Source: Pseudomonas sp. ATCC PTA-122608 (lineage in GTDB: Bacteria > Pseudomonadota > Gammaproteobacteria > Pseudomonadales > Pseudomonadaceae). Taken from it: a stretch of 64,000 bases of DNA. Below the pieces are notes generated by a model. The model had not been told where the DNA came from and searched no databases. It worked only from the letters and a program-made list of their open reading frames with translations. This document shows, piece after piece, positions 7,930 to 17,013 of the stretch (the stretch's first letter is position 1; each line of letters starts with the position of its first letter). Location of the stretch: NCBI RefSeq assembly GCF_001952855.1, contig NZ_LPNO01000009.1, positions 19,720 through 83,719 of the forward strand, read 5' to 3'. The translations under genes were made by a program, and so were the position numbers.

Positions 7930-9567
7930 TCACGCGTCCAACCACACCTGCTCGGCAAACATGTAGCCCATGAAACCGCCCAGCGGGTTGGTGCCGTAGC
8001 CTTTGATGCGCTGGTCGACACCGTCGATGTTGCTGATAAATACCGGTACACCGATACCGCAGTGGTCGTGCACCAGGGTCTGCATGTCGCCATACATTTT
8101 GGCGCGCTTGGCGTCATCGGTTTCGCCACGGGCCAGCATCAACAGCTGGTCGAACTGATCGTTCTGCCAGCCGGACTCGTTCCACGGCGCCTTGGACTGG
8201 AAAAACTGCGAGAACATCACGTCGGCATTCGGCCGAGGGTTGATGTTGCCGAAGCTCAACGGGTGCTTCATCCAGTGGTTGGACCAGTAGCCGTCGCTCG
8301 GCAGGCGGTTCACATCCAGCTTGAGCCCGGCCTGTTTCGCCGATTGCTGCAACAGCACGGCGATGTCCACCGAACCGGTGGCGGCAGGCGATGCCATGAC
8401 GGGCATGGTGATGCTTTCCATGCCGGCTTTCTTCAGCAGGAACCTGGCTTTTTCCGGGTCGTAGACCGTCTGCGGCAAGTCGGCGTTGAAGTAACGCGAA
8501 CCCGGCGCAATCGGGTGGTCGTTGCCGACCACGGCAAATCCCCGGAACACCGCAGACTTGACCTGCTCACGGTCGAGCAGCAACTTCATGGCCTGGGTGA
8601 ATTCCGGGCTTTTGCCGGGTAACTGGTCCTGGCGAATGATCAAGTCAGTGTAGTTGCCCGACGGCGCATCCACGACCCGGTGTTTGGCACTCGCGGCAAT
8701 GCGCGTGGTGGAGCGCGGGTTGACCTCGTTGATCATGTGCACGTCGCCCGACAGCAGCGCGTTGACCCGCGATGGCTCGTCGGCGATGGCAATGAACTCG
8801 ATCTCGTCGAGGTACGGCAAGCCCGGTTTCCAGTAGTTCTTGTTGCGCACGGCAATCGAGCGCACACCCGGCTTGAACTCACCGACAGTGAACGGGCCGG
8901 TGCCAATGCCTTTGTTGAAGTCGGTGGTGCCCTCGGGAACGATCAACAAGTGCGACACGGCGAGGATCGACGGCAACTCGGCGTTGGGCGCGCTAAGGCG
9001 AATTTGCACCTCGTTCGGCCCGCTGGCCTTGATCTCGGCGAACTGCTCCATCAGCGGCATGACTTTGGAGCCGGTCAGCGGGTCTTTGTGGCGATTCAGG
9101 GAGAACACCACGTCGGCGGCCGTCAGGGACTTGCCGTTGTGAAAGGTCACGTCTTTGCGCAGGGTGATGGTCCACACCGTGGCGTCGGTATTGTCGATGC
9201 GTTCAGCCAGTTCCAGTTGCGGAACCAGGTGCTTATCGAAACGGGTCAGGCCGTTGTAGAACATGTAGTGGCGTGCATAGTCGGTGGACAGCGCGCCCTT
9301 GGCCGGGTCGAGGGTGTCGGCGGTGGAGCTGGACATGCCGGCGACACGGATCTTGCCGCCCGGCTTGCCTTTGCCCTCGGCGGCCGCTTCATCGGCGAAC
9401 AACTTGCCGGCACTGCCGAACAGGCTGCCCGCACCGGCGGCGGCCACACCGGCAACGCCCAGCATTTGCAAAGCGTTACGGCGTGACATGCCGCGGTTGA
9501 GACTTTCGAACACCCGCAGGCTTTCCTGGCCGGAAATGAGCTCGGGTGTGTTTTTGTTGTCAGTCAT
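7930..9567 (-). CDS. Peptide/opine-type extracellular solute-binding protein (SBP_bac_5), Tat-exported
   Basis: A 545-residue family 5 solute-binding protein. The N-terminus contains SRRNALQMLGVAGVAAAGAG, a twin-arginine signal followed by a hydrophobic stretch, so export as a folded protein by Tat is likely. The mature part shows the family pattern with TLDPAKGALS, WTITLRKDVTFHNGKSLTAADVVFSL and GTGPFTVGEFKPG split across the first lobe. ATG at 9567 is preferred because it follows AGGTAGCC and the frame upstream has no family features. It captures the substrate in the periplasm for the downstream permeases. Confidence 0.9.
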   Translation of the reverse strand: MTDNKNTPELISGQESLRVFESLNRGMSRRNALQMLGVAGVAAAGAGSLFGSAGKLFADEAAAEGKGKPGGKIRVAGMSSSTADTLDPAKGALSTDYARHYMFYNGLTRFDKHLVPQLELAERIDNTDATVWTITLRKDVTFHNGKSLTAADVVFSLNRHKDPLTGSKVMPLMEQFAEIKASGPNEVQIRLSAPNAELPSILAVSHLLIVPEGTTDFNKGIGTGPFTVGEFKPGVRSIAVRNKNYWKPGLPYLDEIEFIAIADEPSRVNALLSGDVHMINEVNPRSTTRIAASAKHRVVDAPSGNYTDLIIRQDQLPGKSPEFTQAMKLLLDREQVKSAVFRGFAVVGNDHPIAPGSRYFNADLPQTVYDPEKARFLLKKAGMESITMPVMASPAATGSVDIAVLLQQSAKQAGLKLDVNRLPSDGYWSNHWMKHPLSFGNINPRPNADVMFSQFFQSKAPWNESGWQNDQFDQLLMLARGETDDAKRAKMYGDMQTLVHDHCGIGVPVFISNIDGVDQRIKGYGTNPLGGFMGYMFAEQVWLDA

Positions 9568-9662
9568 AGCAAGGCTACCTGTCGATAATCGGGAGAATCG
9601 AGTGCTCACGGATGTCCGGAGCGTCCTGGAAACGCAAACGACGGTGACGCAACAACGGCAAC

Positions 9663-10937
9663 TCAGTGCAAATAGTCCTGGAAACGGTAATAGGCGCCCA
9701 CGAACGGCAGGAACCAGGGTTTGCCGAAATGCCCGGGAATCGCCGGCCACTCCAGTTCACGCCACGGGTTGGCCGCCGTGTTGCCCGCCATGACGTCGGC
9801 CATGACCTGGCCCATGTGCACCGACATCTGCACGCCATGGCCGCTATAGCCCATGGAATGGAACACGCCGCCATGCTGGCCGGCGCGGGGCAGGCGGTCG
9901 GACGTCATGTCCACCAGGCCACCCCAGCAGTAGTCGATCTTCACGTGCGCCAACTGCGGGAACATATTCAGCATCGCCGCCTGCAGCACCTTGCCGCTCT
10001 TGGCGTCGGAGACGCTGTCAGACATGGCAAACCGTGCACGCCCGCCAAACAGCAGGCGGTTGTCCGGCGTCAGGCGAAAGTAGTTGCCGATCATGCGGCT
10101 GGTCACATAGGCGCGGCGCAGCGGCAGCAACTGATCGATCAGCGCTTGGGGCAAGACCTCGGTGGCGATGACAAAACTGCCCACCGGCACAATGCGCCGG
10201 CGGTACCAGCCGAGGTCGCCATGCTGGCAGGCGCCGGTGGCCAGCAACACTTGTCCGGCGTGCAGCGAGCCTTTGGCGGTGTTGACCTGATAACCGCCGG
10301 CCTTGGCCTTCCAGTCCTTGACCTCGGTGTGCTCGTAAATCATCGCGCCGCGCCGGGCCGCCGCTTCGGCCAACCCCACACCAAAGCGCCCCACATGCAT
10401 CTGCACGCCGTTGCGTTGCAGCAAGCCGCCGTGGAACTGCGCCGAGTTGACTTCGGCGAGGGTCTGCTCGGCGGTGAGCAATTCGACGTCGGCGTCCACC
10501 TCCCGGCGGATCAGCTCACAGGTGCGGGCCAGGCCTTCGTAATGCAGGGGCTTGGCCGCCAGCTTGAGCTTGCCGTTGCGCACCAGGTCGCAGGCGATTT
10601 TTTCCTGCTCGACCAGCGAAACCACGGAGTGCACCGCACTTTCATAGGCCTGGTAATAAGCGCGGGCCTTATCGGCGCCGAGGCTGGCGTGCAAACCGGC
10701 ATAGTCCTGAGCCACCCCGGTGTTGCACTGCCCACCGTTGCGGCCCGAGGCTTCCCCGATCACTCGCCCGGCGTCCAATACCACTACGCTGGCGCCCTTG
10801 AGCGCCAACGCCCGCGCCGCCGCAAGGCCAGTGAACCCACCGCCGACCACTGCAACATCGACCTGCTTGGGCAAGCTGCCCGGATGGGCACCGGTAAATG
10901 CCGGTGCGGTGTCTAGCCAATAGGATTCACTGCCCAT
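9663..10937 (-). CDS. FAD-dependent amine oxidase of the PuuB (gamma-glutamylputrescine oxidase)-like family
   Basis: A 424-residue DAO-fold flavoprotein with the FAD motif VAVVGGGFTGLAAARAL near residues 28-44 and RNGGQCNTG, the motif typical of PuuB-like oxidases. The C-terminal MGYSGHGVQMSVHMG closes the FAD site. PuuB proteins oxidise gamma-glutamyl-putrescine or related amines to aldehydes. It lies between the HAD gene and the binding-protein gene in the minus-strand operon, separated by 21 and 95 bp. Together with the semialdehyde dehydrogenase at the operon end it suggests an amine-to-aldehyde-to-acid route, but the true substrate is not shown by sequence. Confidence 0.8.
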   Translation of the reverse strand: MGSESYWLDTAPAFTGAHPGSLPKQVDVAVVGGGFTGLAAARALALKGASVVVLDAGRVIGEASGRNGGQCNTGVAQDYAGLHASLGADKARAYYQAYESAVHSVVSLVEQEKIACDLVRNGKLKLAAKPLHYEGLARTCELIRREVDADVELLTAEQTLAEVNSAQFHGGLLQRNGVQMHVGRFGVGLAEAAARRGAMIYEHTEVKDWKAKAGGYQVNTAKGSLHAGQVLLATGACQHGDLGWYRRRIVPVGSFVIATEVLPQALIDQLLPLRRAYVTSRMIGNYFRLTPDNRLLFGGRARFAMSDSVSDAKSGKVLQAAMLNMFPQLAHVKIDYCWGGLVDMTSDRLPRAGQHGGVFHSMGYSGHGVQMSVHMGQVMADVMAGNTAANPWRELEWPAIPGHFGKPWFLPFVGAYYRFQDYLH

Positions 10938-10958
10938 GCTTTACCCCTTGGTGTGCTG

Positions 10959-11627
10959 TTACAGACCGACCAACGCTGGCAGCCCACCGATGTCGGTGAT
11001 CTGCTGGTAACCGTAAAACGCATTGCCTGGCACTTCGTGGCCACGGGCAACGAACGCCTTGTTTTTGATCTTCATGTCATGGGCCGGCATCAGGTCATAA
11101 CGGAAGCTGGAAGACACATGCAAGATGTCGTCCGGGCCGCAACCCAGGTTGTCGAGCATGAATTCGAAGGCGGCCAGGCGCGGCTTGTAGGCCTGGGCCT
11201 GTTCGGCAGTGAATACTTTGTGGAACGGCGCGCCGAGCTTGTCGACGTTGGACATGATCTGACTGTCGCTGGCGTTGGAGAAGATCACCAAGGGAATCTT
11301 GTCGGCAATCTTCGACAGACCGGCCGGCACGTCCGCGTGGGGGCCCCAGGTCGGCACGGCGTCGTAATACAGCTGGCCTTCCTCGCGATACTCGATCCCC
11401 CAGCGCTTGCAGGTACGGGCCAGGGCGGTCTTGAGAATTTCATCGTAGGGGCGCCAGTCGCCCATGACCTGGTCGAGGCGGTAGGCGGAGAAGTCCTTGA
11501 CGAACTGGTCCATCTGCCCAGGGGTGATGCGATCGGCGAAGAGCTCGCGGGTCATGGTGCCCATATGAAAGTTGGTCAGCGTACCGTAGCAGTCGAACGT
11601 AATGAATTTGGGACGAAGAAAGCTCAT
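10959..11627 (-). CDS. Type II haloacid dehalogenase-like HAD hydrolase
   Basis: A 222-residue HAD-fold hydrolase. The catalytic motif FDCYGTLTNF carries the nucleophile D12. Motif II is VIFSNASDSQI with Ser, and motif III/IV lies near KPRLAAFEFML and VSSSFRYDLMPA, as in L-2-haloacid dehalogenases. Start ATG at 11627 gives the expected length. It is the first gene of the minus-strand catabolic operon, so the operon promoter should lie in the gap just upstream. In catabolic operons such proteins are often named dehalogenases without evidence of halogenated substrates, so activity is uncertain. Confidence 0.8.
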   Translation of the reverse strand: MSFLRPKFITFDCYGTLTNFHMGTMTRELFADRITPGQMDQFVKDFSAYRLDQVMGDWRPYDEILKTALARTCKRWGIEYREEGQLYYDAVPTWGPHADVPAGLSKIADKIPLVIFSNASDSQIMSNVDKLGAPFHKVFTAEQAQAYKPRLAAFEFMLDNLGCGPDDILHVSSSFRYDLMPAHDMKIKNKAFVARGHEVPGNAFYGYQQITDIGGLPALVGL

Positions 11628-12126
11628 TGAGTGCGGTCCTGAAGTTCGTTGAGTGTGACAAGCGTTCACTGCCCTGGCGGCGCGTACGCCTCGTTGCAGC
11701 ACAGGTTCATTACACCACTGTGAAATCAGCATATGCCGTCTAAAAAGACCTTCGCTCAATACAAACCACCGTTTTGGTGGCCGGGCTCAGCAGACTTTGC
11801 GGTGCGCGCCAGGCTTGGGCAGGGCCTGTGTTTGTGCGCTTTATGGGGGCTTTCAGGGGCAGAAAGGCTTAAGGACGGGGGTGAGGGCGGCAGAAAGTGT
11901 GGCTGGTTGGGATTGCGTACATTGCCGTGACCGCGCAAGGAAGATGTACCCGGAAAAGCGCCTTGGCATTTGCTGCTGCCCCCCCACCCCAATTAAGTAG
12001 TAACTGTGGCCGCGCAACACACAGCCCAAGGAATCTACCGAATATTCCCGACCCACTTGCCAGCCTCTAAAACAGGTGGGATACAAGCAGCCTCGTGCTG
12101 CACAAAACGCTCTATGGAGGCTCGCC
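11628..12126. other. Intergenic region between divergent catabolic operons
   Basis: About 500 bp without a convincing gene. It must hold the promoters of the minus-strand HAD-led operon and the plus-strand GNAT-cupin pair. A run of C residues lies near 11979-11990. The short frames here lack a ribosome site or family features. I found no clear operator or sigma54 site. Confidence 0.5.
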
Positions 12127-12978
12127 ATGTCCGCCCTGCCACACCCTGCTTATGTATACCGCCCGATGACCGCGGCCGATCTGCCGGCCGCCCATGCCTT
12201 GTCGGTGCAACTCAAATGGCCTCACCGCCTGGAAGACTGGGCCATGTTGCAACGTGTCAGCGACGGTTTCGTGGTGATGGATGGCGAGCGCCTGATCGGC
12301 AGCGCCTTCACCTGCCCCCAGGGCGACTTTGCCACCATCGGCCTGGTGATCGTCAGCAATGACTACCAGGGCCAGGGCATCGGCCGTCGCTTGATGGAAA
12401 AAGCCCTCGCCGCGTGCGATGCGCGCACGCCGGTCCTCAACGCCACCCTCGCCGGCGCCCCGCTGTATACCAGCCAGGGGTTCGTCGAATTTGGGCGGGT
12501 GCAGCAGCATCAGGGCCAGGTATTAGTGCCCGCCCTGCCGGGACTGGCCGATGGCGAAACCTGCCGCGCCCTGCACGCCGACGACCACCCCAGCCTGCTC
12601 GCGCTGGCCAAAGCCGCCAGTGGCCTGGACCGCCGCGAAGTACTGCGTGACCTGCAGGTGGAACACGCGGTGGGCATCGAGCGCGACGGCCAGCTACGCG
12701 GCTTCGCCCTGCTGCGGCCGTTTGGTCGTGGGCGCTGCATTGGCCCGGTGGTTGCCGAAAACATTGATCAGGCCAAGCACTTGATCGCGGTACTGCTGGC
12801 CCAGGTGCCGGATGCCTTTGTCCGCATCGACATTCCCGTCGCCTGCGGCCTCAGCGACTGGCTCGAACACGCCGGGCTGAAGAACATCGACACCGTCGCG
12901 CAGATGGCTCTGGGCACGCCGCCCCGGGCCAGCCACGGCGTACACCCCTTTGCCCTGATCACCCAGGCGATCGGCTGA
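12127..12978 (+). CDS. GNAT acetyltransferase with two GNAT-like domains, copy 1
   Basis: A 283-residue protein. The N-terminal half is a GNAT domain with the acetyl-CoA loop YQGQGIGRRLME near residues 80-91. The C-terminal half (from about residue 140) resembles the second domain of YitH-type acetyltransferases, with AVGIERDGQLRGFALLRPFG and DIPVACGLSDWL. ATG at 12127 follows TGGAGG. It is followed after 22 bp by the cupin gene. A paralogue about 55% identical by eye is at 17010-17855. The substrate is unknown; it may acetylate an amine intermediate or detoxify a pathway compound. Confidence 0.85.
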   Translation: MSALPHPAYVYRPMTAADLPAAHALSVQLKWPHRLEDWAMLQRVSDGFVVMDGERLIGSAFTCPQGDFATIGLVIVSNDYQGQGIGRRLMEKALAACDARTPVLNATLAGAPLYTSQGFVEFGRVQQHQGQVLVPALPGLADGETCRALHADDHPSLLALAKAASGLDRREVLRDLQVEHAVGIERDGQLRGFALLRPFGRGRCIGPVVAENIDQAKHLIAVLLAQVPDAFVRIDIPVACGLSDWLEHAGLKNIDTVAQMALGTPPRASHGVHPFALITQAIG

Positions 12979-13000
12979 CTTTCCTCCCGGAGCATTCCCC

Positions 13001-13714
13001 ATGTCATCTCCCCGTATCCTGCTGTTGGCTCGCGCCGACGGCAGCCGCGTTGCCACGTCTTTCAATACCGGCGCCTTGAGCGCGCTGGACCCCTTCGGCG
13101 ACACCCGCCAACTCGCCTGGCTGGGCGATGATGGCGTGTCCGCAGGGCTGGTGACATTTAGCGGCGAAGCCGTGATCGAAGACTTCCCCCACAGCGAAAC
13201 ACTGGTGGTGCACGCAGGCCATGTGGTGCTGGACAGTGCAGAACAGACATTGGAGCTGGGGGTCGGCAGCAGCGCCGTGATCGGTCGTGGCACACGCCTG
13301 ACGGTGCAGGCGAGCGCAGGCAGCCAATGGGCGTTCTGCGCCGTCGACCAAGCCGATGCTCCGGCGCGCCCGGGCCTGACCTTGCTCGCCCGGCATACCC
13401 TGCTCAATCCCTCCGCCGCGCCCGAGCCACAGATCCTGATCGGCCCTACCCCGCAGTGTCGCGCGTGCAACCTGTTCGATGATGAGGTCACTGAGTTGCG
13501 CATCGGCATCTGGGACTCGACGCCCTACGCCCGCCACGGCCGCCCGCACAAACTGCATGAATTGATGCACCTGCTCGAAGGCAGCGTCACGCTGCAAGAC
13601 GACGAGGGAGTTGCGGTGACGGTCAACCGTGGCGACACGGTATTCGTGGCCAAAGGCGCACCGTGCGCGTGGACCAGTACGGTGTACGTACGCAAGGTTT
13701 ACGCCGTGAAATAA
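13001..13714 (+). CDS. Cupin-fold protein with two cupin-like halves
   Basis: A 237-residue protein with an N-terminal cupin-like half (residues 40-110) and a C-terminal half containing HKLHELMHLLEGSVTL and VNRGDTVFVAKGAPCAW, the pattern of DUF861-type small cupins related to ureidoglycine aminohydrolase and (S)-ureidoglycine-like enzymes. The conserved His/Glu of the HELMHLLEG motif could bind metal. It forms a pair with the GNAT gene and ends 8 bp before the end of the convergent LysR gene. Function unknown; enzymatic or ligand-sensing roles are both possible. Confidence 0.75.
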   Translation: MSSPRILLLARADGSRVATSFNTGALSALDPFGDTRQLAWLGDDGVSAGLVTFSGEAVIEDFPHSETLVVHAGHVVLDSAEQTLELGVGSSAVIGRGTRLTVQASAGSQWAFCAVDQADAPARPGLTLLARHTLLNPSAAPEPQILIGPTPQCRACNLFDDEVTELRIGIWDSTPYARHGRPHKLHELMHLLEGSVTLQDDEGVAVTVNRGDTVFVAKGAPCAWTSTVYVRKVYAVK

Positions 13715-13722
13715 GGCGCAAA

Positions 13723-14607
13723 TCAGGCTTTCAGCGCCTCCTCCATAAACGCCACCAATGCCTGGACGCGCGGGCTGCGAAGCTTGCGCGACGGCACCAG
13801 GAGGATGATCGGCGCACTGTCAAAACTCCAGTCTGCCAACACGCGCACCAGGCTGCCGCTGGCAACGGCGTCGCTGACATCCCACTGCGAACGCAACACC
13901 AACCCCAAGCCTTGCTCGGCCCATCGCCGGGCAACGCTGCCATCGTTGCTCAGCAACGCCGGCTCCACGCGCAGCGTCTTGCGGCCCTGCCCTTTGCGCA
14001 GGTGCCAGAGCGTGACGTCTTCATCATTTTCACGAATGCAAATGCAGCGATGGGACGCCAGTTCATCCGGTGATGACGGCACACTGTGGGCTTGCAGGTA
14101 GGCTGGGCTCGCGCATAACCAGCGCTCGTTTGGCGTGAGCGGCCGCGCTGTCCACAGGCTGTCATTGAGATGGCCGATGTGAATCACCGCATCGCTGTCA
14201 TGACGATCAGGCCAGGGGGTCTCGCGTAAATCCAGGTGCAGGCACAGCTGTGGGTGAATTCGGGCAAAACGTGCCAACAGCGGTGCGATTCGCTGCCGAC
14301 CATAGCCAAATGGAGCCGCCAGCCTCAAGGTGCCCACCAGCGTTTCATCCTGTTGCCTGAAAGACTCCGGCAGTGCTTCAAGCTGCTCCAGCAGCAGCGC
14401 ACTTTCCCGCGAGAACCGCTCGCCATCTGCCGTAAGGCTGAGGCGTCGGGCATCGCGATTGGCCAGGGTCAGCCCCAGGAAGGTCTCCAATTTACGCAGG
14501 CGCATGGAGAGCGCCGGCGGGGTGACGTTCAGGGCTCTGGCCGCAGCGCTCAGTGATTCAGAGCGCGCAAGGGTGACGGCCAACCGCAAGTCTTCGATGG
14601 AAATCAT
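13723..14607 (-). CDS. LysR-family transcriptional regulator
   Basis: A 294-residue LTTR. The winged helix-turn-helix fills residues 1-60 (ARSESLSAAARALNVTPPAL, then SMRLRKLE), followed by a LysR substrate-binding domain. It is divergent from the D-threonine-aldolase-like gene with a 95-bp gap rich in A and T (ATTTTACTTAATGATTGAT), where an operator of the T-N11-A type is expected. By the usual LysR logic it should control the 14703-19447 operon in response to a pathway metabolite, and perhaps the neighbouring operons. Confidence 0.85.
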   Translation of the reverse strand: MISIEDLRLAVTLARSESLSAAARALNVTPPALSMRLRKLETFLGLTLANRDARRLSLTADGERFSRESALLLEQLEALPESFRQQDETLVGTLRLAAPFGYGRQRIAPLLARFARIHPQLCLHLDLRETPWPDRHDSDAVIHIGHLNDSLWTARPLTPNERWLCASPAYLQAHSVPSSPDELASHRCICIRENDEDVTLWHLRKGQGRKTLRVEPALLSNDGSVARRWAEQGLGLVLRSQWDVSDAVASGSLVRVLADWSFDSAPIILLVPSRKLRSPRVQALVAFMEEALKA

Positions 14608-14702
14608 TCAATTTTACTTAATGATTGATTAGCCATGATTGAACCACAAGTTAAGGACAGCTGAGTAGAGTTCAGGGTGTACCCAGCCACTTGAGTCCCG
14701 CC

Positions 14703-15839
14703 ATGTCCATGCAGATTTCCACCCTAGACACGCCTGCCGCGCTCATCGACCTTACGCGAATGCAGCACAACCTCCAGCGTATGCAACAGCGCATGGGCAC
14801 CCTTGGCGTACGTTTGCGCCCGCACATCAAAACCAGCAAGTGCTTGCCGGTGATCCAGGCACAGATTGACGCAGGCGCCAGCGGCGTCACGGTTTCCACC
14901 CTCAAAGAAGCCGAGCATTGTTTTGCCGCAGGCATCAGCGACGTGTTCTACGCCGTTGCCATCGCACCGGGCAAGCTGCCTCAGGCCCTGGCCCTGCGGC
15001 GCAAAGGCTGCAACTTGAGCCTGCTCACCGACAGCGTCTCAGGCGCCCGCGCCATCGTCGCGTTCGCGCAGCAACATGACGAACACTTCGACGTATGGAT
15101 CGAAATCGATTGCGATGGCCATCGCTCAGGCCTGGCCGCGCAAGACCCTGTGCTGATTGACGTGGCGCACATCCTCAACGACGGCGGTATGCGCCTGCGG
15201 GGGGTGATGACCCACGCGGGTTCCAGTTACGAGCTGGACACCCTTGAAGCCCTGCAAGCGCTGGCCGAACAGGAACGTGCCCTCTGTGTACGCGCCGCCC
15301 ACAACATTCGCGAAACCGGGCTGGCGTGCGCCGAGGTCAGCATCGGCTCAACCCCCACGGCCCTCTCGGCCCTGAACCTGGACGGGGTCACCGAAGTGCG
15401 GGCGGGCGTGTATGTGTTTTTTGACCTGGTGATGCGCAACATTGGCGTGTGCCAGGCCGACGAGTTGGCACTCAGCGTACTGACCACGGTGATCGGCCAT
15501 CAGCCGGACAAAGGCTGGATCATCACCGACGCCGGCTGGATGGCCATGAGCCGTGACCGTGGCACACAGCGCCAGCGCCAGGACTTCGGTTATGGCCAAG
15601 TGTGTACCGAAGCCGGCGACTGGATCGACGGCGCGCTGGTCACGGGCGCCAACCAGGAACATGGCATCGTCACCCTGGGCGCCACCGCCAGTGACGACGT
15701 TGCTACACGCTTCCCCATCGGTAGCCGGCTACGCATTCTCCCCAACCATGCCTGCGCCACTGGCGCGCAGTTCCCGGACTATCACGCCGTGGACGCCATA
15801 GGCGACGTGCACACCTGGAGCCGCCTCCATGGCTGGTAA
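14703..15839 (+). CDS. D-threonine aldolase/D-serine dehydratase-like PLP enzyme
   Basis: A 378-residue fold-type III PLP enzyme. The N-terminal alanine-racemase-like barrel has DTPAALIDL and RPHIKTSK, where K43 is the predicted PLP lysine. The C-terminal metal site is PNHACATG with H349 and C351, as in DSD1 and D-threonine aldolase. These enzymes cleave or dehydrate D-beta-hydroxy amino acids. ATG at 14703 is used; an in-frame TTG lies 12 bp upstream and another ATG 6 bp downstream. It overlaps the following flavin gene by 11 bp, which ties its product to amine oxidation. Confidence 0.85.
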   Translation: MSMQISTLDTPAALIDLTRMQHNLQRMQQRMGTLGVRLRPHIKTSKCLPVIQAQIDAGASGVTVSTLKEAEHCFAAGISDVFYAVAIAPGKLPQALALRRKGCNLSLLTDSVSGARAIVAFAQQHDEHFDVWIEIDCDGHRSGLAAQDPVLIDVAHILNDGGMRLRGVMTHAGSSYELDTLEALQALAEQERALCVRAAHNIRETGLACAEVSIGSTPTALSALNLDGVTEVRAGVYVFFDLVMRNIGVCQADELALSVLTTVIGHQPDKGWIITDAGWMAMSRDRGTQRQRQDFGYGQVCTEAGDWIDGALVTGANQEHGIVTLGATASDDVATRFPIGSRLRILPNHACATGAQFPDYHAVDAIGDVHTWSRLHGW

Positions 15840-17013
15840 TCAACCAGGTTCGAAAAGCCAGGTGCTGATTATCGGGGGCGGCATCATGGGCGCCTCGTCG
15901 GCGTTTTTCCTGCGGCGGCGAGGCTGCTCGGTCACGCTGCTGGAACGCGACCAGATCGGTCAGTACGCCAGCGGTGTGAACTTCGGCAACGTACGCCGCC
16001 AGGGCCGCTACCTGGGGCAACTGGAGCTGGCCAATCGTTCCTGGGCGCTGTGGAAACGCCTGCCCGAGCTGATCGATGACGACCTGGAGTTCATCCCCAG
16101 TGGCCACATGCGCGTGTGCTATCGCGAAGATGAAATTGCTGAACTTGAGGCCTACGCCGCCGCGCCGGAAGCCGCGCAACTGGACTTGAAAATCTATCGC
16201 GGCGCCGAGCTGCACCGGCGTTTTGGTTTCCTCGGCCCGGAGGTGAAAGGCGGCTCCTATGCCCCTCACGATGGTCACGCCAACCCGCGCCTCGCAGCGC
16301 CGGCGTTTGCCCGTGCAGCCCGGCGTCTCGGGGCACGAATTGAAGAAAAGACCGAAGTCGCCGACGTGGAAAAGCTCAATGGTTTGTTCCAGGTCACCAC
16401 CACCGATGGGCAGTTGTTCGTCGCCGAGCAGCTGTTGATTACCGCCGGCGCCTGGGCTGCCCGCTTGTCCGAGCGCTTTGGTGAGCCGGTACCGCTGGAG
16501 CCCAACGGCCCGCAGATGTCGGTCACGGAACCGGTGCCCTACGCCTTGCCGACCGTGATCGGTGTGTTCACCAAAATCAAGGAAGAGGTGATCTACTTCC
16601 GCCAGATCCCGCGCGGCAACATCGTCATCGGCGGCGGCAACCGCTGTACGCCGGACATGATCAACCGACGGGCGTTTTTCAAACCCGAAAGCCTGCTCAA
16701 CCAGATGCGCCAAATGCGGCGACTGTTACCGGGGGCCGAAAAGCTGAACATCATCCGCGTGTGGAGCGGTATCGAGAGCTACACCCCGGACTCCCTACCG
16801 GTGATGGGCCCGAGCGGCAGCGTGGACGGGTTGTTTTATGCCTTCGGTTTCTGTGGCCACGGCTTCCAGCTTGGCCCCGGCGTGGGGGATGTCATGGCCG
16901 AGCTGATCAGCACCGGCAGCACCAGCACCTTGATCAGCCCCTTCGATATCCGGCGGTTTACCCAACCCTCTACGGTACCTGCAAACGCCCCCACTACAGG
17001 AAAACTGATATGA
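15829..17013 (+). CDS. FAD-dependent amine oxidoreductase (HcnC/SoxB-like), copy 2
   Basis: A 394-residue DAO-fold flavoprotein with VLIIGGGIMGASSAFFLRRR at the N-terminus and the same C-terminal FCGHGFQLGPG segment as copy 1. It is about 80-85% identical to the 1428-2582 protein by eye, with almost no change between residues 40 and 165. Here no alpha or small iron-sulfur gene is adjacent, so it may share the partner subunits made from the minus-strand operon or work alone. It overlaps both neighbours (11 bp upstream, 3 bp downstream), so translation is coupled. Its C-terminal tail (about 20 residues) is not shared with copy 1. Confidence 0.85.
   Translation: MAGNQPGSKSQVLIIGGGIMGASSAFFLRRRGCSVTLLERDQIGQYASGVNFGNVRRQGRYLGQLELANRSWALWKRLPELIDDDLEFIPSGHMRVCYREDEIAELEAYAAAPEAAQLDLKIYRGAELHRRFGFLGPEVKGGSYAPHDGHANPRLAAPAFARAARRLGARIEEKTEVADVEKLNGLFQVTTTDGQLFVAEQLLITAGAWAARLSERFGEPVPLEPNGPQMSVTEPVPYALPTVIGVFTKIKEEVIYFRQIPRGNIVIGGGNRCTPDMINRRAFFKPESLLNQMRQMRRLLPGAEKLNIIRVWSGIESYTPDSLPVMGPSGSVDGLFYAFGFCGHGFQLGPGVGDVMAELISTGSTSTLISPFDIRRFTQPSTVPANAPTTGKLI

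Noticed and set aside
11754..11768. Minus-strand GG-N10-GC pattern (TGGTTTGTATTGAGC) as a sigma54 promoter of the HAD-led operon
   Set aside because: Only about half of the consensus bases match; spacing alone is weak evidence.
11733..11930. 65-codon plus-strand frame between divergent operons
   Set aside because: No ribosome site, no hydrophobic or domain pattern; lies where promoters are expected.
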